This document shows positions 1-9,581 of a stretch of DNA of 29,951 nt, one piece after another. The stretch is from Spongospora subterranea (taxonomy: Eukaryota > Endomyxa > Phytomyxea > Plasmodiophorida > Plasmodiophoridae), in the NCBI GenBank assembly GCA_900404475.1, contig OUQQ01000202.1, forward strand, positions 2,326 to 32,276. The letters run 5' to 3'. Within the stretch, counting starts at the first letter, position 1; each line of letters opens with the position of its first letter. The notes under the pieces are model-generated. The model was given only the letters and a program-made list of their open reading frames with translations. It was not told the DNA's origin and ran no database searches. Both the position numbers and the translations under genes were made by a program.

Positions 1-756
1 AAATTTTGTATGAGACCACGAAGTTTCTAATTGTACAAAATACATGAGTTGTAAAAAATCGGAATCTATAGATCGATAGATCTTGTGGAGCTTGACAATT
101 CTATAGTTTCAGATTTTTTCAATTTCTTGAACTTACTGATATTTTGCGCACTAAAGTTATGAGGAAATGGAAACTGTTGAGAGGCCAAATTCAACCGCAG
201 ATAATTATTTGCGTTCGCATACTTTGAATCAGCGCACGCAAATAAATCTTGCGCTGTCGCGCAATACTCTTTATAGATACAGTGACAGCGATAAAAATTG
301 AACTGTATCTATGAAGTATCCTATGGGCCTACAGAATTGACGCGATCAAAAAGCAGAAAAGACTGGATTCAAAGACCATTCATGACGTTCAAAAGACTGG
401 ATTCAATCATTCGAATTAAATCAGAGACCCCGTCATACAAACTGACTGAAAGGATTTTCTGCGAAGTGAATGAACAGGGATACCGGACGACTGTATCGAG
501 CGATTTTAGCAATTTGGCGTAAAAATATAGTCTTGAAGATCGCAGAAATTACGAGCAATTTTTCGGTTTGAAGACGTAGATTGACGGGTTACAGCAGTCA
601 ATAATATAAGCGATAGGATTGATGAACCCAGTTAGCATCGGCTACCCCAACGCTATCATGACGGACGATATTTCGCAATTTGATGTCCACGATCGAGATC
701 CTGCGGACAATTGCGCCAGCACGAAACTTGTCGCCCTTCTTTCGATCCCAGGTGAC
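1..756. other. Left flank, no confident gene
   Basis: This stretch is AT-rich and its reading frames are short. One open frame on the plus strand (298-522, 74 codons, no ATG at its start) is not recognisable. Inside it a 16-bp sequence, AAAAGACTGGATTCAA, occurs twice in direct orientation (357-372 and 391-406). A minus-strand open frame reaching in from about 999 is antisense to the first exons of the TruB gene and is best read as a shadow. The last part before 757 probably holds the TruB promoter and 5' UTR, but I can name no element. Confidence 0.5.
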
Positions 757-1778
757 ATGGCTTCGAGATTGTTCATGCCGGATGGCCTGTTGGGGGTTTA
801 TAAGGCCCCGAACGTTTTATCTTACAGCGTCGTTCATTCGTAATTTTTGCAACAGCTGTTTCAGGGTTACGTTTGCTGAGTTGATGATGTTCCAGAGTAA
901 AACAAATTCTTCGGCAGAATCCATTGCAGAGGTCGGTAAAAGTAGGGCATAGTGGAGTATTGGACCATTTTGCAGAAGGTATCTCCTCTGTACTGGCATT
1001 CTCTCATGATCTAACCGTTGCGCTTCTAAGGGATCTTGGTCATCGGAATTGGGTCAGCCTGTAAACGTCTAACACAGATTCTGAAAGGCGATAAGAAATA
1101 TGTGGTTACTGGAAGATTTGGTTTTGAAACTGATACACTTGATATATCGGGGAATTGTATTCGAACTCTTGGATATGGTAAATAGCCATCGTTGGTTATG
1201 GACTCTAATTTAACTGCATTGTTTCAGAACATATAACGCGCGACTGCATCGAACACAAACTATCTAAATTCATAGGAAATATCTTACAAACACCACCATT
1301 GTAAATGGCGCGTCACCCATTTTGAATAGTTCTGATCTTGTTTGCTCGAGGTTTTCAGCATTGAAAATCCAAGGAAAGCGGTCCAGTGACCGAGTTCGAA
1401 ACGGCGAGAAAGTCGTGTTATCTCCCAGACCCGTTGTTGTACATGATCTACAACTTATATCATACGAGCCACCTGTGTTTCGACTAGGTCGGTTGTAATT
1501 TGTCGTTGAATGCCATTCTTATTTTAGTTGCAGAGGTCCATTGCGGGTCCGGGTTCTACGTTCGCAGCTTGGTAGCAACGCTCCGGTGATATTTTCAAAT
1601 ATCACTGAGAATACTGTTTTAGGTCAGAGATATTGGCGAGAGCCTAGGCTCATGTGCAACGGCCGTCACCTTGTGTAGGACGAAATCCGGCCCGTTTTCC
1701 ATTCCAGATTCCAAACTAATCCGTTCCGATGAATTGACCTTGGAAAGCATCTTCAGTAATATTTACCTTGGACCTTGA
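757..1778 (+). CDS. TruB/Pus4-type tRNA pseudouridine-55 synthase, 7 exons
   Basis: This enzyme family isomerises U55 in the T-loop of tRNA to pseudouridine. Seven exons join in phase: 757-839, 896-978, 1031-1177, 1228-1300, 1351-1487, 1528-1571 and 1623-1778, giving about 240 aa with introns of 40-56 nt. The N-terminal GLLGVYKAPNVLSYSV is the family's opening strand. KVGHSGVLDHFAEG carries the catalytic Asp (about residue 51). GILVIGIGSACKRL, KKYVVTGRFGFETDTLD, FIGNILQTPPLFSALKIQG and CGSGFYVRSL follow in canonical order, so the catalytic domain is whole. No C-terminal PUA domain is visible, as in the shorter eukaryotic members. The start is the ATG just upstream of the first conserved block. 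The donor of intron 5 (GTCGGT) is weak but the phase demands it. Its 3' end converges on the bL25 gene, leaving 38 bp. Whether it acts in the cytosol or the mitochondrion cannot be told. Confidence 0.93.
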
Positions 1779-1816
1779 GCTATGCTCCTCGAATTGTTTA
1801 TATAAACCAATCTAAG

Positions 1817-2586
1817 TTATTGTTTTGATGTTGCTGCCTTTACGGCTTCTATGGATTCAGCGCTTTGACCTCCCGTGACTGATGCAAACGAATATTGGTG
1901 ATGGGATAAATGTGGGACCAGGCCATCAGGAAGCGTGATATTGCGACTATGAACAGCTTGCCCGATGTCCATGTTTCGAATATCAATCGAAATCTGCTGT
2001 GGGATGTTCTCATCACCATCCCACCAACATTTCAGGTAATCCTGGTTGAATGATAAGAGCCCGCCTCTCTTGATGCCGATGCATGTGTCTTCATTCTCCA
2101 GTATAACTGGCACTTGAATCAAATGCCGCTTGAAAGGTTGGAACTTCATAAACGTCACGTTTACCTGATTCAGCCATTGATATTTTCAGAAAATAATTGC
2201 GATTGTCGGTAGAAAAAATTTACCGTTTTCTGATAATACAAATAATGGCGTTGATGACATCGCGGAATAACCCGGAAAATACCTTTTCCCTCAACTTCAA
2301 CATCGTAAACTGTGTTCCAGAACCATGGCTTCCGGCGAAGACGTGCAATTTCGCTGTGGTCAATCGTGATCAGCTCTTTGTCATCAGGACGAGTTCCATG
2401 GATGATGGAGGGTACACGCCCAGATCCTCGTATAGCTCGAGCGACGTGCGTCCCTGATGCAGTACGGCATGAAGCCTGAATTGTGGGTATTGCCCTAATG
2501 ACGGTCATCGTACGATGATTGGCCGATTGGGGCCGTTGATCGGGGTTATGGCACCGTTTGATGCGGCCCGTTATCTTCACTGCCAT
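1817..2586 (-). CDS. Mitochondrial ribosomal protein bL25 (TL5/CTC type), 2 exons
   Basis: A 5S-rRNA-associated large-subunit ribosomal protein of bacterial type, so probably imported into mitochondria. Exon 1 runs 2586 (or 2508) to 2224 and exon 2 runs 2164 to 1817, with a 59-nt intron. The N-terminal half has the L25 beta-barrel pattern ending in GSGRVPSIIHG. The C-terminal half has the TL5/CTC extension: VPVILENEDTCIGIKRGG, then IPQQISIDIRNMDIGQAVH and ITLPDGL. Two ATGs are possible. The one at 2586 gives about 236 aa with a basic, arginine-rich leader that could target mitochondria. The one at 2508 gives about 210 aa and starts almost at the domain. I include the longer form because an organelle presequence is expected. 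Family membership is clear; targeting and start are inference. Confidence 0.87.
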
Positions 2587-3784
2587 GTACAGTCCAGGAG
2601 GCGGGGGGTTACACTCGCCAGTCAGGGGCTACACTGCTGTACCACTCTACCGCAGTCGTGCATGGAGCATTTTTCACTCTGCGTTGACTGCCCAGTCGAA
2701 AAGGCCAATGAAAATGACGGGACAAAATCAAATAATTGACCAAAACACTTTTCATAGGGTTTGTCTAGCTATCAAAGCTTTGCACTGGAATGTTTCAGTT
2801 TGCTTTGCATTATCGTCATCAGTGCCGAACGTTTTCTGATCGCAACTTCATTGATACAAGTTTCGTAGTGCCAACATTCAAAACCGGCCTTGGTCCTGGA
2901 AATTGAAAAGCGCTTTAGTTTATTCCATCGCCTAAAGTTTTCAGCGAGTGGGTTTGACTGAAGCACCTACTTCTTGGCCTGTTCTACGATTCCATCATGT
3001 TTTCTCCCATATTTGTAAATCTCTATTCAAAAATATGTCGTGTGTCATTTTTTCGATCAAGGTAAACAAGTTCTGCATGCACTGTCGATCAATATGGATC
3101 AAAACGCCAAACTAAACTGGTTAAATAGTTCAGCATATTGAAATTGCCATTGAACTTCAGTAGAAAATTTCATCTTTTCTCAAACCATTGACCCGATTGA
3201 CATGCGATACTCACGATTCATCATATTTTCCCAGAAATTAAACGTCCAGGCGGCATCCATTAAAAGTTGTCTCGAAAGCTTGTCTATCAAGCGTTTGCAA
3301 AGGCGATCTATCCTAAAAATCGAAAAATAGATCAATTCCATTGCACAATATCAACATTGCGGTGTACATGAGTAGAAAATAGAATTTCTCAATGGAAAAA
3401 CGATGCACTTTTGAAGATCAAGGCACAGATCAGGGAACAAATCGATAAGTTTCGATTATCATCATCATGATAACGACCTTCAACATTATGAACGAATAAA
3501 CTTGACAAGCTGTAAAAATACATAGTATTTTCAAAACCGTGCATTGTTAGAACGTCCCGCTTCGAATTTGAAAAATTGAGGACCTGGGCAATCCCCGCGT
3601 CAATTCAGTACAAAGCGTTGAGTATTTTTCACGTCAGGCGAATGTTCCACTTCTTGCATGAAGGGGCAACGTTATGATTTAATCTACACTATGGCGAGTT
3701 ATCGGAGAACAAACCACCGTTAGGAATGAAATGGCTACCGTGTTCGAATTGGGATAACGATCATGTTTAATTTTTGTCAAAAGC
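2587..3784. other. AT-rich gap without a recognisable gene
   Basis: About 1.2 kb of AT-rich sequence with only short, non-overlapping open frames, the longest being 64-93 codons in competing frames. None resembles a known family, and I could not join any into a phase-consistent spliced gene. It may hold the upstream region of the bL25 gene and the 3' region of the LYR gene. Confidence 0.5.
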
Positions 3785-4160
3785 TCATTGGTGTTTCTTA
3801 GAATTGTCGTAATATGAATCCATATACGCAGGTACAGGCTGAGGCTTTCGTTGTCTTCGATGGAACTTGCCCAATGGGACGGTTTTCGGAGCGACATTAT
3901 ACAAGCGGGGATAGGCGATTCCATAGTGCTTGGCAAGCTCAAGCCTAAATATCAACTTAGTAATTTCTTCCTTTCAAGATAAAAACAACAGCGTGGCACC
4001 TGGAGCTCGCCTCAAACATTTTGCTCTGAACTTCTTTGGGATCGGTCAGGTTGGCGTTATGTCGAAACAGGGTCGCCGCTTCCGATTTGACGGCGATTCG
4101 AGTCTCGCTGTCAAAGCGCCGAGAGGCGCGAAGTATATGGCGATACAGTCGCAGCGCCAT
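3785..4160 (-). CDS. LYR-motif (Complex1_LYR) protein, 2 exons
   Basis: Small LYR proteins act in mitochondria as accessory subunits or as adaptors for Fe-S cluster delivery and respiratory-complex assembly, usually bound to acyl carrier protein. Exons are 4160-4000 and 3944-3785 with a 55-nt intron, giving 106 aa. The sequence opens MALRLYRHILRASRRF, where the LYR tripeptide, the following basic patch and a later Phe are the family signature. HNANLTDPKEVQSKM then matches the conserved helix seen in many LYR proteins. The tail (KTVPLGKFHRRQRKPQPV) is basic and Pro-rich and not one I recognise, so I do not assign a named LYRM. The ATG lies directly before the motif, which is usual for the family. 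An upstream open frame in another phase (to 4360) is not part of it. Confidence 0.82.
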
Positions 4161-4750
4161 GTGTAAAGCTCTCTCAATGGGCGGAACACACCAACAAACC
4201 GGCCCACCCTTTCTGATGATATAGTCTGGTTGAGATAGAGGGTCAGGTGCCAGTAAACCACTTGGACGTTCTGTTTACTGCCCTGTAACACGCAATATCG
4301 ATCACAGATGTTGCGTGTCTTTTCCGGGATTAACGCAACAGCACCGGTCGTGAACACCAAATTACAGCCCCTGATCTATACGAAGTCGCTGATAGTATTG
4401 CAGTAAGCTACAATTCCAGGAAGTCAGATTATTGTCGCCGGAGGACAAAAAATGGGGTAAATGTGGCGCCAATTTCAGTATATCTGCTAATACGGACCAG
4501 CGAAACTTCAAGACCGAGGATCAGCCGTAAACTGTTTGAATGGCCGTTTGGGGCTGCGATTTCTCGTTGAGTCAGGTGTATTTTCTTGTTGGGTATTGTG
4601 GGCGGCTGTGATTTTTTTCCACACGTGGGGAATCCTCCCAAATGCTGAATCATGCAATGCACCGCATTCTTGGCTATGGCGGCGACATCGAACAAGCAAG
4701 TGATTAAGTTTATTTCAAACAAAGATACAATTTGAAGGACACTTTGCGAT
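4161..4750. other. Gap with unassigned minus-strand frames
   Basis: Two overlapping minus-strand open frames (4429-4722 and 4508-4699) and one at 4046-4360 are present, but none resembles a protein I recognise. The 4046-4360 frame contains NQTISSERVG, which echoes HQTISSERVR in a plus-strand frame near 6000. Both may be remnants of a related transposase. No intact gene is supported. Confidence 0.35.
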
Positions 4751-5166
4751 GAAGAGGATTGCTTTGCACTATTGTTGTCATATCTGCTGTTGCTATCACT
4801 ACTTCCATGTATTCAGTTCAATAGGGTATTCCTATCTTGACTACAAAAGATGCAAGAACCTGGACCATGCTATGAATAATGGAGTTGAAGCACCTCTTGA
4901 TACTATTGGGAAATAGAAAAAGAGATGATGTTGTTCTGGTTCTTACGGCGACTTTTTTACCATCAGATATAGCTATGTTTACTGGGGAATCTTTCGCGAT
5001 TACAAGATCTGATGGAACAGGGAAGACTACAACTGTTAGAAGAACGGTTGATCAAGTTGGTGGAGGTGTTATCTACTTTGATATTCCTGCTAATCTATAA
5101 AGATTTTCTGTGGCTTTGGGTAACCGATTGGATTCGAATATGATGAAGGAGTGAACCTTGGAATCG
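4751..5166 (+). pseudogene. Decayed transmembrane/P-loop NTPase gene fragment
   Basis: Three reading frames on the plus strand read as successive parts of one protein, broken by frame changes. From about 4751 an open frame has an aromatic, Cys-rich stretch followed by GYSYLDYKRCKNLDHAMNNG and stops at a TAG near 4917. A second frame (4879-5100) continues with DDVVLVLTATFLPSDIAMF, then a Walker A loop in TRSDGTGKTTTVRR and GGGVIYFDIPANL before a TAA. The third frame resumes about 30 bp on with FEYDEGVNLGID before stopping. The layout of a hydrophobic N-terminus followed by an AAA-like P-loop NTPase resembles large expanded NTPase families in filamentous pathogens and symbionts, but I cannot name the family. 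At least two frame breaks and the loss of everything after Walker A mean it is not functional. It lies beside MITE sequence. Confidence 0.6.
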
Positions 5167-5417
5167 ATTAAAACGCCCCATGGCACGAACGCCCGGCCGA
5201 CCTGAACCCTCAAAGCGAAGCGCATGCTCCACTTAGACGTTAATGAGCAGCACAAGGGTTGGATATCACTCACTATCGAGTCATGGCGAGCCGAAACCTC
5301 TGGCAACGCAACGTTCCATGAATCATGATTCCCGGCCCGTAATCAGCATGTCAACCAGGAAGACGCCCACACGGCGCCGAACGCGAAGACGCAATGGTCA
5401 ACACCGATCCAACACCA

Positions 5418-5478
5418 AATATATGGGAATTAAGCACAAAATAGGTTTGATAATATAACAAGAAATCTTACAGGAGCA
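5418..5478 (-). repeat. Diverged fragment related to the 5586-5735 MITE
   Basis: The 60 bp starting ATATATGGGAATTAAGCACA resemble the reverse complement of the interior of the MITE at about 5630-5695 (which reads ATATATGGGAATTGAACACA). The similarity runs through a shared AGGTT and AAATCTTACA/AGATATTACA segment. It looks like a second, older copy without its terminal repeats. Confidence 0.5.
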
Positions 5479-5481
5479 TGC

Positions 5482-5509
5482 ACCGTCGCATACTCCTCAA
5501 TGCGACGGT
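5482..5509. repeat. 10-bp perfect stem-loop
   Basis: ACCGTCGCAT (5482-5491) and its exact reverse complement ATGCGACGGT (5500-5509) flank an 8-nt loop. It directly follows the diverged MITE fragment and may be part of an older element's terminus. No poly-T tract follows it, so a terminator role is not supported. Confidence 0.5.
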
Positions 5510-5585
5510 ACATATTTGTGCAAGTAGATATTCGAGATCAGGATCAGTTTATTGTCAGACCAATCAAAGGTTTTCCGTCTCGCTA

Positions 5586-5735
5586 GGGTGCATGTCGAAC
5601 ATCGGCCGGGAGTGAGTTGACTGTGGAGTATATACTTTTGTAATATCTCTGGTCAAGCCATTGAACCTAATTGTGTTCAATTCCCATATATTCCACATTC
5701 AACTGTTGCTCCCGGCCGATGTTCGACATGCACCC
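5586..5735. mobile_element. 150-bp MITE with perfect 27-bp TIRs and TA target duplication
   Basis: The element starts GGGTGCATGTCGAACATCGG and ends with the exact reverse complement. The first 27 bp (5586-5612) pair perfectly with the last 27 (5709-5735). Pairing continues imperfectly inward through a GTTGA and GTGGARTATAT stretch, so most of the element could fold into a hairpin. It is flanked on both sides by TA (5584-5585 and 5736-5737), the target duplication made by Tc1/mariner/pogo-type transposases. It has no coding capacity, so it would depend on a transposase supplied elsewhere. The DDE transposase relics at 11.5-13.2 kb are of a broadly suitable class, but shared ends were not found. 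Perfect arms suggest a fairly recent insertion. Confidence 0.85.
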
Positions 5736-5739
5736 TAAT

Positions 5740-6189
5740 CAACTTTCTAATGTTCGACAGGCGAAAAGGCGAACGACAAAAAGGAAAAAATAGCAATCAA
5801 CTCGAAATTTCCAGGATGCAACTGCAATATGAACGAGCCACGCTGCTCTCAAATCGATCTTGTGGTGAAGAAGGGTCGGTACCCTCATCCATGGTGCAAG
5901 GATGGGCATTCTCCGATCCTAAACAACTACGGCACCTCGGTTGACGCCGTACGACGACGATATGCAATCGCAACCTTTTCCAATGTGGCTCTGCACCAGA
6001 CAATCTCAAGCGAGAGAGTGAGACTCCCACAGACACGAATCGCCAACCTTGTGGGCGATATAGCGCCGAAAAGTCATGCGAGCCCCCGAACTGGCATGAC
6101 GACTGGCACCACTCAAAGTTTCCTGGTTCTACAGTACGCAATAGTTTCTCATTACTTGAAAGACGCTGAACCGTCATCGCCCATAATCC
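5740..6189 (+). pseudogene. Possible transposase-like relic upstream of adenylosuccinate lyase
   Basis: A plus-strand open frame (5829-6215) and an antisense one (5797-6243) overlap here. The plus frame has Cys-containing text (MNEPRCSQIDLVVKKGRYPH, then WCKDGHSP) and later HQTISSERVR. This loosely recalls the N-terminal zinc-binding and helical region of ISXO2/IS1595-like transposases found in many eukaryotes. The match is by eye and weak, and no catalytic DDE/N part is present. It may equally be non-coding upstream sequence of the next gene. Confidence 0.2.
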
Positions 6190-8138
6190 ATGACCTTCGC
6201 ATGCGATCTGCATGAACTGCAACAGCCAACCCGTGCTGGTCAATTCGCTCTCGCTCTGGGCGATACGGCAGCGGACAGTGCATATCAGAATCCGTTGATC
6301 AGTCGGTATGCCAGCAAGGAGATGTCGGCGATCTTCTCTGCCCAGAACAAGGTCGGCGTGTGGCGTCGACGTACTGCCGAATCTCTCGGCGTATCAGCCT
6401 GATAATAACGCTCTTTTCAGTATGGCTAGCGCTGGCCGAAACTCAAAAAGAACTCGGGGTTGTACAAATCACAGATTTGGCTATTGAAGAAATGCGAGCA
6501 CACCTCGATGATATTAATTTTGCTGAAGCCGAGGAATTTGAGAAGCAGCTACGCCACGATGTCATGAGTCATATCAAATCGTACATTCTCAACTTGTTTT
6601 CTAGGAATCCTCGAAATTTCCATTTAGGTCAATTTGCACATCAGATGGGGATTACAATGTCCCAATGCGCTCAAAACTTTGCATCTCGGTGCCACGTCGA
6701 GTTTTCTCACTGATAATGGCGACCTGATTCAGTTCCGAGAAGCGATGCGCTTGGTTCACACGAAGCTGGTCGCGTTGATTGCCGCAATGAGTGTTGAGGC
6801 GAAGAAGCACAGGAGTTTGCCTACCTTAGGGTATACACACGCTCAACCGGCTCAATTAACAACGTAATCGTCGTTCAAATCGGCGATGAATTTCTTCGTG
6901 ATAATCCTTTTCGGTAGCGTCGGTAAACGAATCTGCCTATGGATTCATGATCTGATATTCGACTATTACGACCTGGTCCATACGATCAATGACACACCAT
7001 TTCGTGGAGTCAAAGGAGCCACAGGAACTCAAGCGTCGTTTTTAACGCTTTTCAACAACGTTTGTTCACCATATCTGTTAGCTGGTGTGTATGTTGTCTC
7101 ATCACCGCCACTAGGATCATGATAAGGTTCTGGCGCTAGATGAAAAACTCACGAAGAAGGCTGGCTTCAGTCGTTGTGTGAGTGTTTCTGGGCAAACCTA
7201 CACAAGAAAGATCGATTTCCGTATTTGCAGTGTTCTATCTGGTCAAAATTCGTGTAGTCGCTGGTCGATTCTGAATTAATTGTTTAGGTATTGCTCAATC
7301 GGCACATAAGATGTGCACCGATCTCAGACTGTTAGCCAGTTTCAAGGAAATCGAGGAACCTTTTGGGCGGGAACAGGTGGGTTTTCACAATCTTGTCCAA
7401 AAAAGGTTAAGGAGTAATTTCACGTTAGATCGGGTCGTCAGCGATGCCCTACAAACGGAATCCAGTGCGCTGTGAGCGGGTCTGCTCGATAGCTCGTCAT
7501 GTCAATTCCTTGGTCGCAAATACCATCAACACGTCATCGACACAATGGTTTGTTCAGTTTGTCTTCATCAAATTAAAGTCACCAGGGCGGTTATTTAGGC
7601 TTGAAAGAACGCTGGATGATTCTGCCAATCGGCGAATATGTATGCCAGAAGCGTTTCTTGGTGTTGATGCACTTTTGGACATCTGCAGAAATGTGTTCAT
7701 GAACTTACAGGTCGGCCAAATTTCGCACCTATCACCCTTGATTTTTGTTTTAAAACGTTTTTAAAGGTTTGGCCCAAGATTATCGAAAAGCGTGTCGCCG
7801 CTGAATTACCGTTCATAGCGACCGAGAAAATAATCCTGGCTTGCGTGAAGACCGGACAGAATCGCCAGACAATCCTTGAGGCTATTCGGCAACATGCCGT
7901 AGCCGCAACATGGGCAATCAAACACGACGGCGCAAATAATGATCTGTTGCATCGTATCAAAACCGATCCCTTGTTCGCTTCGGTCGCCAGTTCACTGAAT
8001 CAAATTCTCGAACCAATTGATTTTGTGGGGCGTGCCCCAGAGCAGGTCGACGAATTTCTCCACTCAGATGTTATCCCAATAATATCCAGTACTACTGTCG
8101 ATATCGATAACATGAAACCAACGGAACTGAGAGTTTAG
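6190..8138 (+). CDS. Adenylosuccinate lyase, 9 exons, apparently intact
   Basis: Catalyses two fumarate-releasing steps of purine synthesis: SAICAR to AICAR, and adenylosuccinate to AMP. Nine exons join without a break: 6190-6370, 6421-6580, 6645-6863, 6918-7059, 7115-7241, 7288-7376, 7429-7547, 7599-7710 and 7767-8138, giving 506 aa; the eight introns are 46-64 nt. Landmarks in order are [39 protein letters not shown] with the catalytic-region His, [14 protein letters not shown], the superfamily signature [14 protein letters not shown] with its mobile serine loop, and [12 protein letters not shown]. The third exon begins at the acceptor ending 6644. This lets [20 protein letters not shown] align gap-free with animal and fungal enzymes, and I rejected a nearer acceptor for that reason. 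The ATG at 6190 follows an in-frame TAA and gives an N-terminal extension of about 30 residues of unknown role. The PUB gene follows head-to-tail after 289 bp. Confidence 0.96.
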
Positions 8139-8427
8139 GATAACAACATTTGCTGTCGGTGCCAATGCCGAACTCCGCGACTAATTTGAATTTCATAAAT
8201 GGGAAGAAAATCCGGTATCTGAAATTGTTCGATTTTTGTGTGGCCATCGGTTTATTCAACGTAGCTTGATCAAGTTGGTAAAATCATATCTTCGGCAATC
8301 AAACCGGATGGCTGATGTGGGTTTTCTCTGAAAAAAAAAACGATCGGTGGACGGACTGCTTGTTCATTCGATGGTTGGGGCAAACTCCGATAAATCGCGT
8401 TGGGTTGAGGGGTAATCGCTCTGAATC

Positions 8428-9581
8428 ATGTCGAAGTTTAAGAGGTCGTCGAACGAGCTGCAGGCCGTGTTGACAGATGCCCATGCGATGCACGCGGCCA
8501 TCCAGGCGCCGAACATTGCCGACGCGGAGGTCGAGGCAATCGCCGCCAAAGCCCAGATTTTGAAAGAGTGATTTTTGGGGAAACCCGAGACGAATTGTGA
8601 ATGGAAATTCATTCTGTTGTTTTTGATATTTCAGGAGATATCATGACATATCGACAGCCGTGGGCGAGCTGGTGAAACTGGCGTCGGAAACCGATCCGGA
8701 TCGCGTCGTGTTCGGGGAAGCGATGATCAGGAAGGTGAACCTATTGGCGACCCAGCTAATCGCCGTCAAAGAAGCGGTGGATCAGGCGATCAATGACGTT
8801 CATGAAAAATTACAACCGATACTCGATAAGCGAGCGGAGGAAGCCCAGTCAATGGACAGGCAGAAACAACAGGAGGTGATTGTTCTCGACTAAACTTATT
8901 CGATTTCCTGTTTTTTATGAAAATCCGTTTGATGAAGAGGAAACGGATTGAACAAGAACGTGAAACGGCCAGAAAAATTGAATCGGCGAAGATTGCCGCT
9001 TTGGAAGCGGAGAAGAAGCGGAAAGCGGAGGCGGAAGCAGCTCGGGCTGCTGTGGAGCATGAAGAAGAACGAAAGAGGTTCGAAGAAGAGCGAGGCGTGA
9101 GACGCATCGCCCAAGCGGCTGATGCGGAGCGCCAGGCGTTTCTTGACCAGCGCCTGAAACAGGCCGAATCGATGGATATCGCCGAGGTCCTCGATATCAT
9201 CGAACTGACCTGTTCCCCAAAGCAGCTACGTTGCGCCGTTGGAGCATTGTTGGACATTGTCGGGAACATTATCTCGTCGCCGGAAGATCCCACATTCCGC
9301 AACATACGCAAAGCGAACGAGAAACTCAACGGTAAACCGATGAGAATCGTTCGCAATTGGAATCTGACAGAATGTAAGGTGATCTTCTTTCCGTCGACGG
9401 AGGGCTTGAAGCGCTCATCTGTATTGGGTTTCGCGAGAAAAACCCGACGCAGACGATCAATGAGGCACATTTTTACATAGCCGAGCCCCCTGTTGATAAT
9501 TTCGATGAGTGGTCGTCGTGGTATGATAAACTGCAGAAGAATCGTGCACTGTTACAGTCAGTATACGATGGGCTGTCGTGA
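8428..9581 (+). CDS. Coiled-coil protein with C-terminal PUB domain, 4 exons
   Basis: Exons 8428-8567, 8635-8875, 8938-9331 and 9379-9581 join in phase to 325 aa. Residues 1-125 are helical (MSKFKRSSNELQAVL onward). About 128-205 is a highly charged coiled coil rich in E, K, R and A (RKRIEQERETARKIESAKIA). From about 210 to 300 lies a PUB fold: a helix with IIELTCSPKQLRCAVGALL, then VGNIISSPEDPTFRNIRKAN, and across the last intron NGDLLSVDGGLEALICIGF. PUB domains bind the C-terminal tail of the AAA ATPase p97/Cdc48, linking glycanase or UBX-type cofactors to ubiquitin-dependent degradation. No UBX, UBA or transglutaminase domain is visible here, so this would be a PUB adaptor with a coiled-coil arm. 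The partner is inferred from the domain, not shown. Confidence 0.85.

Noticed and set aside
617..999. Minus-strand spliced frame overlapping the start of the TruB gene
   Set aside because: It can be joined with a 43-nt intron, but it is antisense to TruB exons 1-2, which match a known family in order and phase.
6581..6644. Frame change in adenylosuccinate lyase taken as a damaged gene
   Set aside because: A 64-nt GT-AG intron ending at 6644 restores gap-free alignment with the family, so the gene is not broken.
8790..9470. Long 226-codon minus-strand open frame
   Set aside because: It is the antisense shadow of the charged coiled-coil exon of the PUB-domain gene; Ser/Phe/Arg-rich text is expected there.
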